This document shows, one piece after another, positions 50,046 to 58,424 of a DNA stretch of 64,000 nt. Both the position numbers and the translations under genes were made by a program. The notes under the pieces were generated by a model that was not told where the DNA came from, searched no databases, and saw only the letters and a program-made list of their open reading frames with translations. Source of the stretch: Bacteroidetes bacterium GWF2_43_63 (GTDB lineage Bacteria; Bacteroidota; Bacteroidia; Bacteroidales; DTU049); assembly GCA_001769275.1 (NCBI GenBank), contig MEOQ01000005.1, positions 1-64,000 on the forward strand, in the 5' to 3' direction. Position 1 is the stretch's first letter. Every line of letters begins with the position of its first letter.

Positions 50046-51722
50046 ATGGAAATCCCGTTGCTCAGTGTTCGGAACTTAACTGTTTCTTTCGGAAATGCGA
50101 AAGCGGTCAATGACGTTTCATTTAATCTCAAAAAAGGCCAGGTGTTGGGAATTGTCGGTGAGAGTGGCTCGGGAAAGTCTTTAACAGCTCTGTCGCTGAT
50201 TGGTCTGCTGCCTGAAGTCAAAAACATTACAGCGGCAGGGAAGATTTTATATTCCAGAAATAATGCAATGCAAACCGATCTGGCTGCATTGAATATTAAA
50301 CAACTCAATAAAATCCGCGGAAATGAAATCTCAATGATTTTTCAGGATCCGCTCAGTTCTCTTAACCCGTCCATGAAATGCGGACTGCAAGCCATCGAAC
50401 CGTTGCGGTATCATTTGCGCTTGCGGAAACGTGAAGCTGCCAGACAAATACTGCAGCTGTTCGAAAAAGTAAAATTGCCCGATCCGCAAAAAATATTCGA
50501 ATCTTATCCGCATCAGTTGTCGGGCGGTCAGCGACAGCGCGTGATGATTGCCATGGCCATGTCAACACATCCGCGCATTCTTGTTGCCGATGAGCCAACC
50601 ACAGCACTTGACGTAACGGTGCAGAAAGAAATTATTCAACTGATCCGCGATCTGCAAAGTGAGTCCGGCACATCGGTCATTTTTATTTCGCATGACCTTG
50701 CTTTGGTTCGCACCATTGCCGATCATGTGCTGGTGATGAATAAAGGAGTTGCCGTTGAACAGGGCGAAGTGGAGAATATTTTCTCCAATCCCGCACACGA
50801 TTATACAAAAGCGTTGATCGCCTGCAGGCCTAAGCTTGGAAATAACCCGGTGCGACTGCCAACAGTGAGCGATTATGTCCGGCAATCCGATGTTGACGCT
50901 TCAACGCTGCATCCCGAGCGGTTATTTAGCAATGAAGAAATTCTTAAAGTTGAAAATCTCAGTGTGCATTATGCATTGGGAAGGCGCAGCCGAAGCAGTT
51001 CCGATGCCTGGTTCCGCGCCAATGATAATATTTCTTTGTCCCTGTTTAAAGGTGAAACGCTGGGCCTTGTGGGCGAATCGGGATGCGGTAAATCGACTCT
51101 GATTCGCGCCATGCTGCAGCTGATCAAACCCACTTCGGGAAAAGTATTATTTGATGGGCTGGATCTGACACAACTTTCTGGTAACAAAATGCGACATCTG
51201 CGAACCCGCATGCAGATTGTGTTTCAGGACCCCTATTCGTCGCTTACGCCAACGCTTTCTGTTCGAGATGCGCTGCTGGAGCCGATGAAGGAACATCGCA
51301 TTTTTTCAAATAAGCGTGAGCGGATAGATTATGCGGTTAATATTCTTGAAAAAACCGGACTTTCGGCCGATGATTTAAAAAAATATCCACATCAGTTCAG
51401 TGGCGGACAGCGACAGCGAATTGTGATTGCACGCGCACTCGTGCTCAAACCTGAAATAGTTTTCTGCGACGAATCGGTCTCTGCCCTCGATGTGAGTGTG
51501 CAGGCGCAGGTGCTCAATCTGTTCAACGATCTGAAAGATGAATTCGGTTTCACCTATGTTTTCATTTCGCACGATATGAACGTGGTTGGCTACATGTCCG
51601 ACCGCATTATGGTTATGAACAAAGGAAAAATTGTCGAATCGGGTGCTACCCGCGAAGTCATCGAAAACCCGCAGCAGGACTACACAAAAACATTGATTGA
51701 TTCTATTCCGGTGATTGAATGA
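50046..51722 (+). CDS. Peptide-type ABC transporter ATPase, fused DppD-DppF form
   Basis: The 558-residue product carries two ABC ATPase domains in one chain. The first (about 1-265) has GESGSGKS near 38, LSGGQRQR and VADEPTTALDVTVQ; the second (about 295-558) has GESGCGKS near 343, FSGGQRQR and FCDESVSALDVSVQ. Each ends with the oligopeptide/dipeptide transporter C-terminal extension (NPAHDYTKALI, NPQQDYTKTLI). It should power uptake of peptides or nickel-like ligands. No permease or binding-protein gene is next to it. It overlaps the downstream gene by four bases (ATGA). Confidence 0.94.
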   Translation: MEIPLLSVRNLTVSFGNAKAVNDVSFNLKKGQVLGIVGESGSGKSLTALSLIGLLPEVKNITAAGKILYSRNNAMQTDLAALNIKQLNKIRGNEISMIFQDPLSSLNPSMKCGLQAIEPLRYHLRLRKREAARQILQLFEKVKLPDPQKIFESYPHQLSGGQRQRVMIAMAMSTHPRILVADEPTTALDVTVQKEIIQLIRDLQSESGTSVIFISHDLALVRTIADHVLVMNKGVAVEQGEVENIFSNPAHDYTKALIACRPKLGNNPVRLPTVSDYVRQSDVDASTLHPERLFSNEEILKVENLSVHYALGRRSRSSSDAWFRANDNISLSLFKGETLGLVGESGCGKSTLIRAMLQLIKPTSGKVLFDGLDLTQLSGNKMRHLRTRMQIVFQDPYSSLTPTLSVRDALLEPMKEHRIFSNKRERIDYAVNILEKTGLSADDLKKYPHQFSGGQRQRIVIARALVLKPEIVFCDESVSALDVSVQAQVLNLFNDLKDEFGFTYVFISHDMNVVGYMSDRIMVMNKGKIVESGATREVIENPQQDYTKTLIDSIPVIE

Positions 51723-52591
51723 AAAAGTTGTTGAATAATTATTACCCCACCAAACTCTCCTTCTTCGAAGCCCTCGGAAAGGAGTTCAGATATTGTGTAG
51801 CAGGATTAAAGTCGCGAATCGCTTATTCAGGGCGGGTTACGCGTGTGCTGACGTATCCTGAGTTGCCTGGAAGCAAAAGCATTATTTATAAAATTGCGAA
51901 ATACAATCGTTGGGTACTAACTAATAATCCAAAAAAAAGATGTGACTTTGCTGTGGCGTGGCAGGACAGCACCCTGCGTGATGATTTTCCGGTTTTGATC
52001 GAACATTCAAAAAATATTCCTGTGTTGAATCTTCATTCAAACAACATCATGAAGACCTACATTGATGAATTTGTATATGAAGTGTTCGGTTTCAAAACCC
52101 GCATCAATCCTGTGTTGCACAATGGTCCTGCTGTGTTGAAAAGCGAATGGAACGCCACCCACAGCGGCGAGATTGTGCAATGTCCGGTTGAAAAAGTTGA
52201 AGAAAATTGTATTTATCAGATTGTCATCAACAATAAAACGGAAGATGGCTTTTTCGAAGACATTCGTGTACCTGTTGCTGCAGGCGGAATTCCGTTTGTG
52301 TACATTAAGCTGAAAAGTCCGGAGAGCCGGTTTGAAACGAAGGCAAACAAAGTTTTGCTAAAGCAGCCGGATGAAATTCTCAGTGCAGATGAACAGCAGA
52401 AAATTCTTGAATTTGCACGAATCATCGGACTCGATTTTGGAGAAGTGGATGTGTTGCGCAACCGCGATGATGGCCGCATTTATGTGGTTGATGTCAACAA
52501 CACTCCATATGGCCCGCCGGCCAATCTGGATGAGGATGGCCGAATAACTGCGATTAAGAAGCTGTCTGCTGCTTTATGCAGTATGTTCTAG
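51719..52591 (+). CDS. ATP-grasp-like protein, unknown substrate
   Basis: The 290-residue product ends with a segment typical of ATP-grasp ligases: LDFGEVDVLRNRDDGRIYVV followed by DVNNTPYGPP (about residues 240-270), where Asp and Asn would bind Mg-ATP. The N-terminal part is not recognisable and seems shorter than in full ATP-grasp enzymes. The ATG overlaps the ABC ATPase stop by four bases, so the two are translated together. The stop overlaps that of the convergent membrane protein (shared CTAG). It may join or activate a small molecule, but the substrate is unknown. Confidence 0.7.
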   Translation: MKKLLNNYYPTKLSFFEALGKEFRYCVAGLKSRIAYSGRVTRVLTYPELPGSKSIIYKIAKYNRWVLTNNPKKRCDFAVAWQDSTLRDDFPVLIEHSKNIPVLNLHSNNIMKTYIDEFVYEVFGFKTRINPVLHNGPAVLKSEWNATHSGEIVQCPVEKVEENCIYQIVINNKTEDGFFEDIRVPVAAGGIPFVYIKLKSPESRFETKANKVLLKQPDEILSADEQQKILEFARIIGLDFGEVDVLRNRDDGRIYVVDVNNTPYGPPANLDEDGRITAIKKLSAALCSMF

Positions 52592-54099
52592 TGATTTTCG
52601 AGATATCGCAAGATTCTGAAATCGGCATAATTCCATTCACGCCAGTCTTTATCACTGATTACTGTGTGAACAGCCTCCATTCTGAGGTCAATGATTTCAT
52701 CATAATTAGTAACACTATTATATCCATATATGTCTCCGGTGTATGAATGATAACGACTGCAGTTGTATGGATAATCAAAGAGGTTTCTGTTTTCATGCAG
52801 AATGTCGATGCAGTGAGGGAGCATAACCATGTAATCGTGATGAAAGTAGGCGGAATTCCTATGGCTGATGTTGTATCGCATTATCACGCGGTTCCAGTCG
52901 GGCGCTGACGAAATAGTGAGAATTATGGAAGTAAATACAAACACATTTTTTAAAAGCCAGAACATGTTTCTGCCATAATTAATTTTCATCAGTAGCGCGA
53001 TAAGAGCAAAAACGGCAATTATCAGAAAAATGAATACACCAATCCTTAGCGAAGCCAGGTTGTAGTATTCGACGTAACGCAGATTACGGATAAATACGGA
53101 AGCAATCATAAAAATATTCTGAGCTACCCAAATTTTTACGAGCAATTTCAGAATTTTGTTTTTTGAATAAAAAGGAATTTTGCCGTTGAAAAACAGCAGT
53201 GCAAGAACTGCCGACAGAGCCACGCAGAAGACCAATGTCCATGTGCCTTCATGAACAAATTCGCGAAGCAGTTGTCCGTTCCATTCAAAACCAAACCAGA
53301 CATGACGGAGGTCAAGATAGTTGAAAATGAGAATCAGGAAATTCAGAGCAAACATTAGAAAAACGCCGGTCCTGAACCATTTCATAAACCCTTTGAATGA
53401 ACTTTTAAACAGAATATTTCCTTTTTTTCTGATGAGGTTTATTCCAGGATGATTGGTAATATTCAGTTTCTCTGCAATGTCTGTTCTGATAAGTAATGCT
53501 GCTGCGATGATCAACCCCATTAAAACATATATTAATATATCGGCATTTTCGAAATTGAAAAGTGTGTTGAAAATATCAGAAACAAAAGAGGAAACTTTTC
53601 CGACCAGTTTTGAAAAATAATTATTGGACGCAGAATACAGTGAAATAAAAAGCCAGATAACCAGTAATGAAGCCACTGTAAGCCACACTCCCGGCCATTT
53701 TTGGAAGATGGTTGGTTTTCTGATTTTTGTGATTGCAAGAAATCCTTTTGACAAAGACGGAAAAATATTCAACGGTGTAATAAGCGACAAGAGATGTATC
53801 CGGGCGGCTGCCGGCCATAATTGCATGGCCATGAACTGAAGAAAAAGAAATATGTTTATTGTGATTGCGTAAGCGGTGTGTGTGATCAGGACGGAAACAA
53901 CAGAGATCAGCAACAACAGCTGAAAGAGATACCATACATGATTACGCTTCGTTGATTTGCGAAATAAAAAACAGCTCATCAAGGCCATTATGGCTTCAAA
54001 AACAACAAGATTGAGTCCCAGTCCGGCTCTGTAAAACAATATTGTGAATGCAGCTGCAGACAAAACGATAATCAGAATTTTGACAATGTGTCGGCTCAT
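52588..54099 (-). CDS. Polytopic membrane protein (DUF4173/DUF4153-like)
   Basis: The 503-residue product contains about 11-12 hydrophobic segments from residue 7 to about 400, then a soluble C-terminal tail (about 405-503; NRVIMRYNISHRNSAYFHHDY, DWREWNYADFRILRYLENH). The tail and helices near 330-400 resemble DUF4173-type proteins of unknown function. The stop is convergent with the ATP-grasp-like gene and shares four bases with it. No promoter box is evident upstream of 54099. Confidence 0.7.
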   Translation of the reverse strand: MSRHIVKILIIVLSAAAFTILFYRAGLGLNLVVFEAIMALMSCFLFRKSTKRNHVWYLFQLLLLISVVSVLITHTAYAITINIFLFLQFMAMQLWPAAARIHLLSLITPLNIFPSLSKGFLAITKIRKPTIFQKWPGVWLTVASLLVIWLFISLYSASNNYFSKLVGKVSSFVSDIFNTLFNFENADILIYVLMGLIIAAALLIRTDIAEKLNITNHPGINLIRKKGNILFKSSFKGFMKWFRTGVFLMFALNFLILIFNYLDLRHVWFGFEWNGQLLREFVHEGTWTLVFCVALSAVLALLFFNGKIPFYSKNKILKLLVKIWVAQNIFMIASVFIRNLRYVEYYNLASLRIGVFIFLIIAVFALIALLMKINYGRNMFWLLKNVFVFTSIILTISSAPDWNRVIMRYNISHRNSAYFHHDYMVMLPHCIDILHENRNLFDYPYNCSRYHSYTGDIYGYNSVTNYDEIIDLRMEAVHTVISDKDWREWNYADFRILRYLENH

Positions 54100-54181
54100 A
54101 AAATCAAATTTGCTTAGATGAACGAATTTGCATTTGAAAATTTCAAATACAATATCTTTGATTTACAGACGTTTTTGGTTG

Positions 54182-54212
54182 TTTGATCTCACAGTATTTT
54201 TTTGTATATTTG
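54182..54212 (+). promoter_or_regulatory. Near-consensus promoter of the YidB-type gene
   Basis: TTTG (54182-54185), a 19-base spacer and TATATTTG (54205-54212) match the Bacteroidota consensus exactly. The leader is about 35-40 bases. Confidence 0.75.
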
Positions 54213-54251
54213 TTAGGAACAATTATTTTTTAATCATTAAAAATTTACATC

Positions 54252-54650
54252 ATGGGATTAGATGACCTTTTAAAATCCGTAACCGGTGGCGAAGGCAATT
54301 CGCAGGGTGGCGGTCTGATGGACTCAATTATGGGCCTCGTTGGCGGAAACAATAAAGGATTGGGTGGGCTGGTTGAAAAATTCACCTCCGGCGGGCTGGG
54401 CGATATTGTTGGCTCGTGGGTCGGTAAAGGCGAAAACAAACCTGTTTCGGCCGATCAGATCAGCAGTGTGCTTGGTGATGGTAAAATCGCAGAGATTGCA
54501 AAAAAAGCAGGTATTGATCCGAAAACGGCATCTTCAAAAATATCGGAAATTCTGCCTCAGGTGGTAGATAAACTTACACCAAACGGAAAAGTTGATAAAG
54601 ACGATAATTCAGGTTTTGATCTGAGCGCCTTGACAGGATTGTTCAAATAA
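54252..54650 (+). CDS. YidB family protein (DUF937)
   Basis: The 132-residue product is glycine-rich at the N-terminus (LLKSVTGGEGNSQGGG) and has the YidB block VEKFTSGGLGDIVGSWVGKG (about 42-60), VSADQISSVLGDGKIAEIA and GIDPKTASSKISEILPQVVD, ending in LTGLFK. Function is unknown. The family is widespread, cytoplasmic and about this length. The gene stands alone between a consensus promoter and a strong terminator, so it is independently and probably well expressed. Confidence 0.93.
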   Translation: MGLDDLLKSVTGGEGNSQGGGLMDSIMGLVGGNNKGLGGLVEKFTSGGLGDIVGSWVGKGENKPVSADQISSVLGDGKIAEIAKKAGIDPKTASSKISEILPQVVDKLTPNGKVDKDDNSGFDLSALTGLFK

Positions 54651-54670
54651 GATAACATCTTTGAGCAACT

Positions 54671-54702
54671 AAAAAGCACGGATGATTTGTCCGTGCTTTT
54701 TT
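54671..54702. terminator. Bidirectional terminator between yidB-type and TlpA-type genes
   Basis: AAAAAGCACGGA and TCCGTGCTTTTT form a 12-base stem with a seven-base loop, giving T-runs on both strands. It lies between two convergent genes. Confidence 0.85.
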
Positions 54703-54735
54703 AGTTATAGTTTTGTTTTCGCGCGAGAACAAACA

Positions 54736-55827
54736 TTAGTTCAGCTTCGATGCTACAAAAGCTCTCAGCTGATCACCGCGCAGATTCTTTGCAATGATTT
54801 TAAAATCACCATCGAGCACAAACATAGCTGGAATGGAGCCAACTCCATAGAGTTTCGCAGCTTCGCTCTGCCAGTATTTCAGATCGCTCACATGATGCCA
54901 GATCAGCTTGTCGTCGGCGATGGCTTTGATCCAGGCTGCTTTATCCTTGTCGAGAGATACTCCGAAAATTTCGAGACCTTTAGCATGATAATCTGCATAA
55001 AGACTGGTCATGTTGGGGTTTTCCATGCGGCATGGACGGCACCATGATGCCCAGAAATCAATAATAATTACTTTTCCTTGTACATCATATAAGCTCATCG
55101 TGTCGCCCTCTGGTTTGGGGAGTTTGATTTCGGGAGCATTCGAGCCAACGGCAGTAATTTTATTTGAGTTCACTTTGCTATGGAGGCCCACAACAGCCGG
55201 ATTGTATTTGTACTTTTCATATACAGCTGAATCAACTGCGGCATACAATTCATAGTATTGATCAATATTCAAACGTTCAACAAAAAACATATTCACCAGA
55301 TCGCCCTTGTTGGCTGAAACTACATTGAAAAGCAAGGTGTTTTTTTGGAGATCAAGTTGGTTGTAACGGTCTTCAACTTCTTTTTTTCGAACGGCATCAG
55401 TTGGACTTAATGTGCCATACACAGTGTTCAGACTGTCCTGACTTATTGCAATTTTGGAAAGCTGAGATTCGGTGTTATATATCCGCTTTGTTTGTTCGGA
55501 TCCTTCAACTTCAGGGTTGCTCCCAAGTGCTTCAGGATTGAGTTTTAGGGATATTTTATCGCCAGGTTTAATAATAATGGCGACATAGTTTTTCTGCGTG
55601 AATTGTAGCTTGAAAATATCTTCGCGCTCACAATCGAATTCCATCGAAAATTTTCCATCTTTGATATCCGCGCTTAACGAAAAAGAAGCAGGTGTAAGAA
55701 AATTTTCCAGGGTTATGGTTGTTGCTGTTGTCGCAGCGGTAAAAGATCCGCTGATTTTCGTTTTAACCTGAGCATTGACAGAAAAAACGAAGAAGAGAAT
55801 TAAAAATAGTCCGGCAAAAGATTTCAT
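54736..55827 (-). CDS. Secreted TlpA-type thioredoxin-fold protein with DUF4369 domain
   Basis: The 363-residue product has a signal peptide (MKSFAGLFLILFFVFSVNAQ), an N-terminal DUF4369 beta domain (about 22-125), a helical middle and a C-terminal thioredoxin-like domain (about 225-363) with IIIDFWASWCRPCRMENPN, where CRPC is the redox motif. Such proteins reduce or isomerise disulfides in the periplasm of Bacteroidota. The upstream TTG start of the frame is not needed. It lies 26 bases after the cyclo-ligase gene on the same strand. Confidence 0.92.
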   Translation of the reverse strand: MKSFAGLFLILFFVFSVNAQVKTKISGSFTAATTATTITLENFLTPASFSLSADIKDGKFSMEFDCEREDIFKLQFTQKNYVAIIIKPGDKISLKLNPEALGSNPEVEGSEQTKRIYNTESQLSKIAISQDSLNTVYGTLSPTDAVRKKEVEDRYNQLDLQKNTLLFNVVSANKGDLVNMFFVERLNIDQYYELYAAVDSAVYEKYKYNPAVVGLHSKVNSNKITAVGSNAPEIKLPKPEGDTMSLYDVQGKVIIIDFWASWCRPCRMENPNMTSLYADYHAKGLEIFGVSLDKDKAAWIKAIADDKLIWHHVSDLKYWQSEAAKLYGVGSIPAMFVLDGDFKIIAKNLRGDQLRAFVASKLN

Positions 55828-55853
55828 GCTTGGCAATTTAAAATGTAAATATA

Positions 55854-56408
55854 CTAAAACGATATAACCAGATCCATCGGAAGGTCATGATGATCGGTTG
55901 GTATTTCAGCGGCGACCTGCTCCGCAAAACATACGCCAACTTTTAGCGCCTTAGTTTTACGGAGAAATTTATCATAGTACCCCTTTCCTCTGCCCATGCG
56001 GTTTCCGAAAGAGTCGAAAGCGACTCCGGGAACAATAATGACATTTATCATGTCAGTCTGTCTGTATTCTAAACCTTGTGGCTCTTCTACACCGAGAATT
56101 GGTTCTTTAATCAGATTGCCGTCGAAGACTACCGGAATGATGTCGGGTCCAACCATTCGCGGAAGCAACATGATTTTTTTATTCATCCATTTTTTGCAGA
56201 ATTCATGTGTAATGACTTCGTCGGGCAAACTCCAGTAGCACATCACAATCCCCGCATCGATGAACCATGGCTGTTTTTCGATGTATTCAAAAATCAGTTT
56301 TGATTTAGAAATCTTTTCTTCATCACTCAAAGTGGCTTTCACAGCCCGCATCTGACGACGAAGCGCTTTCTTGGCTTCCATTACTAAGCTTTTTTCCTCA
56401 TTTACCAT
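55854..56408 (-). CDS. 5-formyltetrahydrofolate cyclo-ligase
   Basis: Converts 5-formyl-THF to 5,10-methenyl-THF using ATP. The 184-residue product has the typical start region EAKKALRRQMRAVKATLS, then VMCYWSLPDEVITH and the phosphate-binding MGRGKGYYDKFL with VGVCFAEQVAAEIPTDHHD. The length is usual. The ATG at 56408 is preferred to the GTG one codon earlier; an internal ATG (residue 10, MEAKK) is also possible. It begins six bases after the dnaG stop, so it is in the dnaG operon. Confidence 0.9.
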   Translation of the reverse strand: MVNEEKSLVMEAKKALRRQMRAVKATLSDEEKISKSKLIFEYIEKQPWFIDAGIVMCYWSLPDEVITHEFCKKWMNKKIMLLPRMVGPDIIPVVFDGNLIKEPILGVEEPQGLEYRQTDMINVIIVPGVAFDSFGNRMGRGKGYYDKFLRKTKALKVGVCFAEQVAAEIPTDHHDLPMDLVISF

Positions 56409-56414
56409 CACTCA

Positions 56415-58370
56415 TTATTTATTGATAACACGCTGCCGGATTCGTTTCTCGATCTCTATATCAATTATTTTGTAGAGTTGAAACTGATGAACAAGTAAAA
56501 TCTCATCTTCCTCACTGTTTTTTTCCTGAAGCTTACGTCTGATTGCGTCCATTTCACGCATAAGCATCAGATGTTTGAATTCCAGAATGGTGCTGTCAAC
56601 TTCGCTGATTAGAATGCTATTGTCGTTTTCGGCGTGTTGAATATAAATACCGTGTTTTTTCTCCCAGTTGGGGCTGAGTGAATAAACACTATTCATAATA
56701 TCGGCAGCAGAGTTGGTCAGGTTTGGGTCAAGCATGTTCAGAACCCGGCTTGTATTGCTCACTCCATCGGTCTGTGTCTGAACTTTGCAGATATCATAAA
56801 TACGCATGAGCTTTGGAATGGTCAGCTTCATGGAATCATCTTCAAGCTCTTCAAAAATATATCGGGCAACAGTTTTTTCAACAATTTCAGTAATCTTCAG
56901 GTCTGGGTCTTCTACCTGAAAACGCAGGGTTTTATCACCGAAAAGAAGGATCATTCGTAAAATGTTTTTTTCCGATTCTTCCTGACGGTCTGTTCCTGAA
57001 ATGGGTTGTTGCCTTTCAGGAGCTTCTTCTTCAATTTCTAAGTTGTTTAATAGCTGCTTGTTTACACGTTGTTCCTTGTTGGTTAGAATGTAGTTCAATT
57101 CTCCAACTAAATCTTTTGTTTCAACACTTAATATTGTAGAACATCTATCAACTAATTCTTGTCGTGCAAAACTATTCGGTATTTGAGAAATGCTTTGAAC
57201 AATATCTTTTCTTACACTAGCTCTTTTTAAAGGATCATTTCCAGCTTCAGAAAACAAGATTTCAGCTTTAAACTCTATGAATGATTTTTTGTTGTTTGCC
57301 AGAAAATCCATCAGCGCTTTGGCGGAATATTTTCGTGAATACGAATCCGGATCTTCCTTATCAGGGAACAAAATCACACGCACATCCAGCCCTTCGGCCA
57401 GCAGCATGTCGATAGCGCGGAAAGAGGCCTTGATGCCAGCCAGATCACCATCGTATAAAATACACACATTGGTGGAATAGCGGCGTATCATGCGGATCTG
57501 TTCGCCGGTGAGGCTGGTCCCGCTAGATGCCACCACATTGTTTATACCCGCCGAAACCATGGCAATCACATCCATGTAGCCTTCCACCAGATAGCACTCA
57601 TTCTGGCTGATGATGCTGTTTTTGGCTAAATGAATACCGTAAAGGACATTGCTTTTGTGATATATCGGCGTCTCCGGCGAATTGACATATTTGGCAATCT
57701 TTGCATCGGAGCGCAGGGTGCGGCCTCCGAATGCGATCACTCGTCCGCTGATGCTGAAAATCGGGAAGATAATGCGATCTCTGAAGCGGTCGCTGCCGCT
57801 TTCACCGCTGATGAGCCCGTTTTTAGCCAGTGTTTCTTTGTCAAAACCTTCGCTGCGTGCATGATCAGCAAAGGCAGTGTAGGACTGAGGCGAATAGCCG
57901 AGTCCGAATTTTTTTATAACAGCATCGCTCAGACCACGTTCATGAAAATAGCTTAATCCGACCGACATTCCCTCTTTGGTTTCCCAAAGCTGTTTTTCGA
58001 ACCATTTATGTGCAAATTCATGAACGAAATAAGCCTGATCTTCTTCGGTCTTTTTTTCTTTGTAATCGTCGTCAACTTCTTCCTCAACGATCTCAACTCC
58101 GAATTTGCCAGCGAGCTTGCGAAGTGCTTCGGGATAGGTGTAATGCTCGTATTCCATCAGAAAATTCACCGCATTGCCAGCTTTGCCGCATCCAAAACAT
58201 TTGAAGATATTGAGGGAAGGCGAAACGTTGAACGAGGGCGTTTTCTCATTATGGAACGGACATAATCCGATCAGGTTGGAGCCGCGCTTTTTGAGCGACA
58301 GGTATTCTCCAACCACGTCTTCGATGCGCACGGCATCCATAATGCGTAATATATCTTCGCGACGAATCAT
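56415..58370 (-). CDS. dnaG: DNA primase
   Basis: Primase makes RNA primers at the replication fork. The 651-residue product has the zinc finger CPFHNEKTPSFNVSPS with CFGCGKAGN (about residues 38-66), the RNA polymerase core with FRDRIIFPI and IAFGGRTL, and the TOPRIM domain (LVEGYMDVIAM, CILYDGDLAGIKA near 260-320). A C-terminal DnaB-binding region follows. DNA at about 57040-57290 (residues 360-440) is markedly more AT-rich than the flanking coding sequence. The -7 box TATTTTTG at 58381-58388 (minus) lies ten bases before the ATG. Confidence 0.96.
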   Translation of the reverse strand: MIRREDILRIMDAVRIEDVVGEYLSLKKRGSNLIGLCPFHNEKTPSFNVSPSLNIFKCFGCGKAGNAVNFLMEYEHYTYPEALRKLAGKFGVEIVEEEVDDDYKEKKTEEDQAYFVHEFAHKWFEKQLWETKEGMSVGLSYFHERGLSDAVIKKFGLGYSPQSYTAFADHARSEGFDKETLAKNGLISGESGSDRFRDRIIFPIFSISGRVIAFGGRTLRSDAKIAKYVNSPETPIYHKSNVLYGIHLAKNSIISQNECYLVEGYMDVIAMVSAGINNVVASSGTSLTGEQIRMIRRYSTNVCILYDGDLAGIKASFRAIDMLLAEGLDVRVILFPDKEDPDSYSRKYSAKALMDFLANNKKSFIEFKAEILFSEAGNDPLKRASVRKDIVQSISQIPNSFARQELVDRCSTILSVETKDLVGELNYILTNKEQRVNKQLLNNLEIEEEAPERQQPISGTDRQEESEKNILRMILLFGDKTLRFQVEDPDLKITEIVEKTVARYIFEELEDDSMKLTIPKLMRIYDICKVQTQTDGVSNTSRVLNMLDPNLTNSAADIMNSVYSLSPNWEKKHGIYIQHAENDNSILISEVDSTILEFKHLMLMREMDAIRRKLQEKNSEEDEILLVHQFQLYKIIDIEIEKRIRQRVINK

Positions 58371-58380
58371 GATGTGATTA

Positions 58381-58388
58381 CAAAAATA
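58381..58388 (-). promoter_or_regulatory. -7 box of dnaG, near-leaderless
   Basis: TATTTTTG on the minus strand ends ten bases before the ATG at 58370. Confidence 0.5.
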
Positions 58389-58424
58389 TGATTAATTTCG
58401 GGTACATAAAAATTAGGAGCTGTT

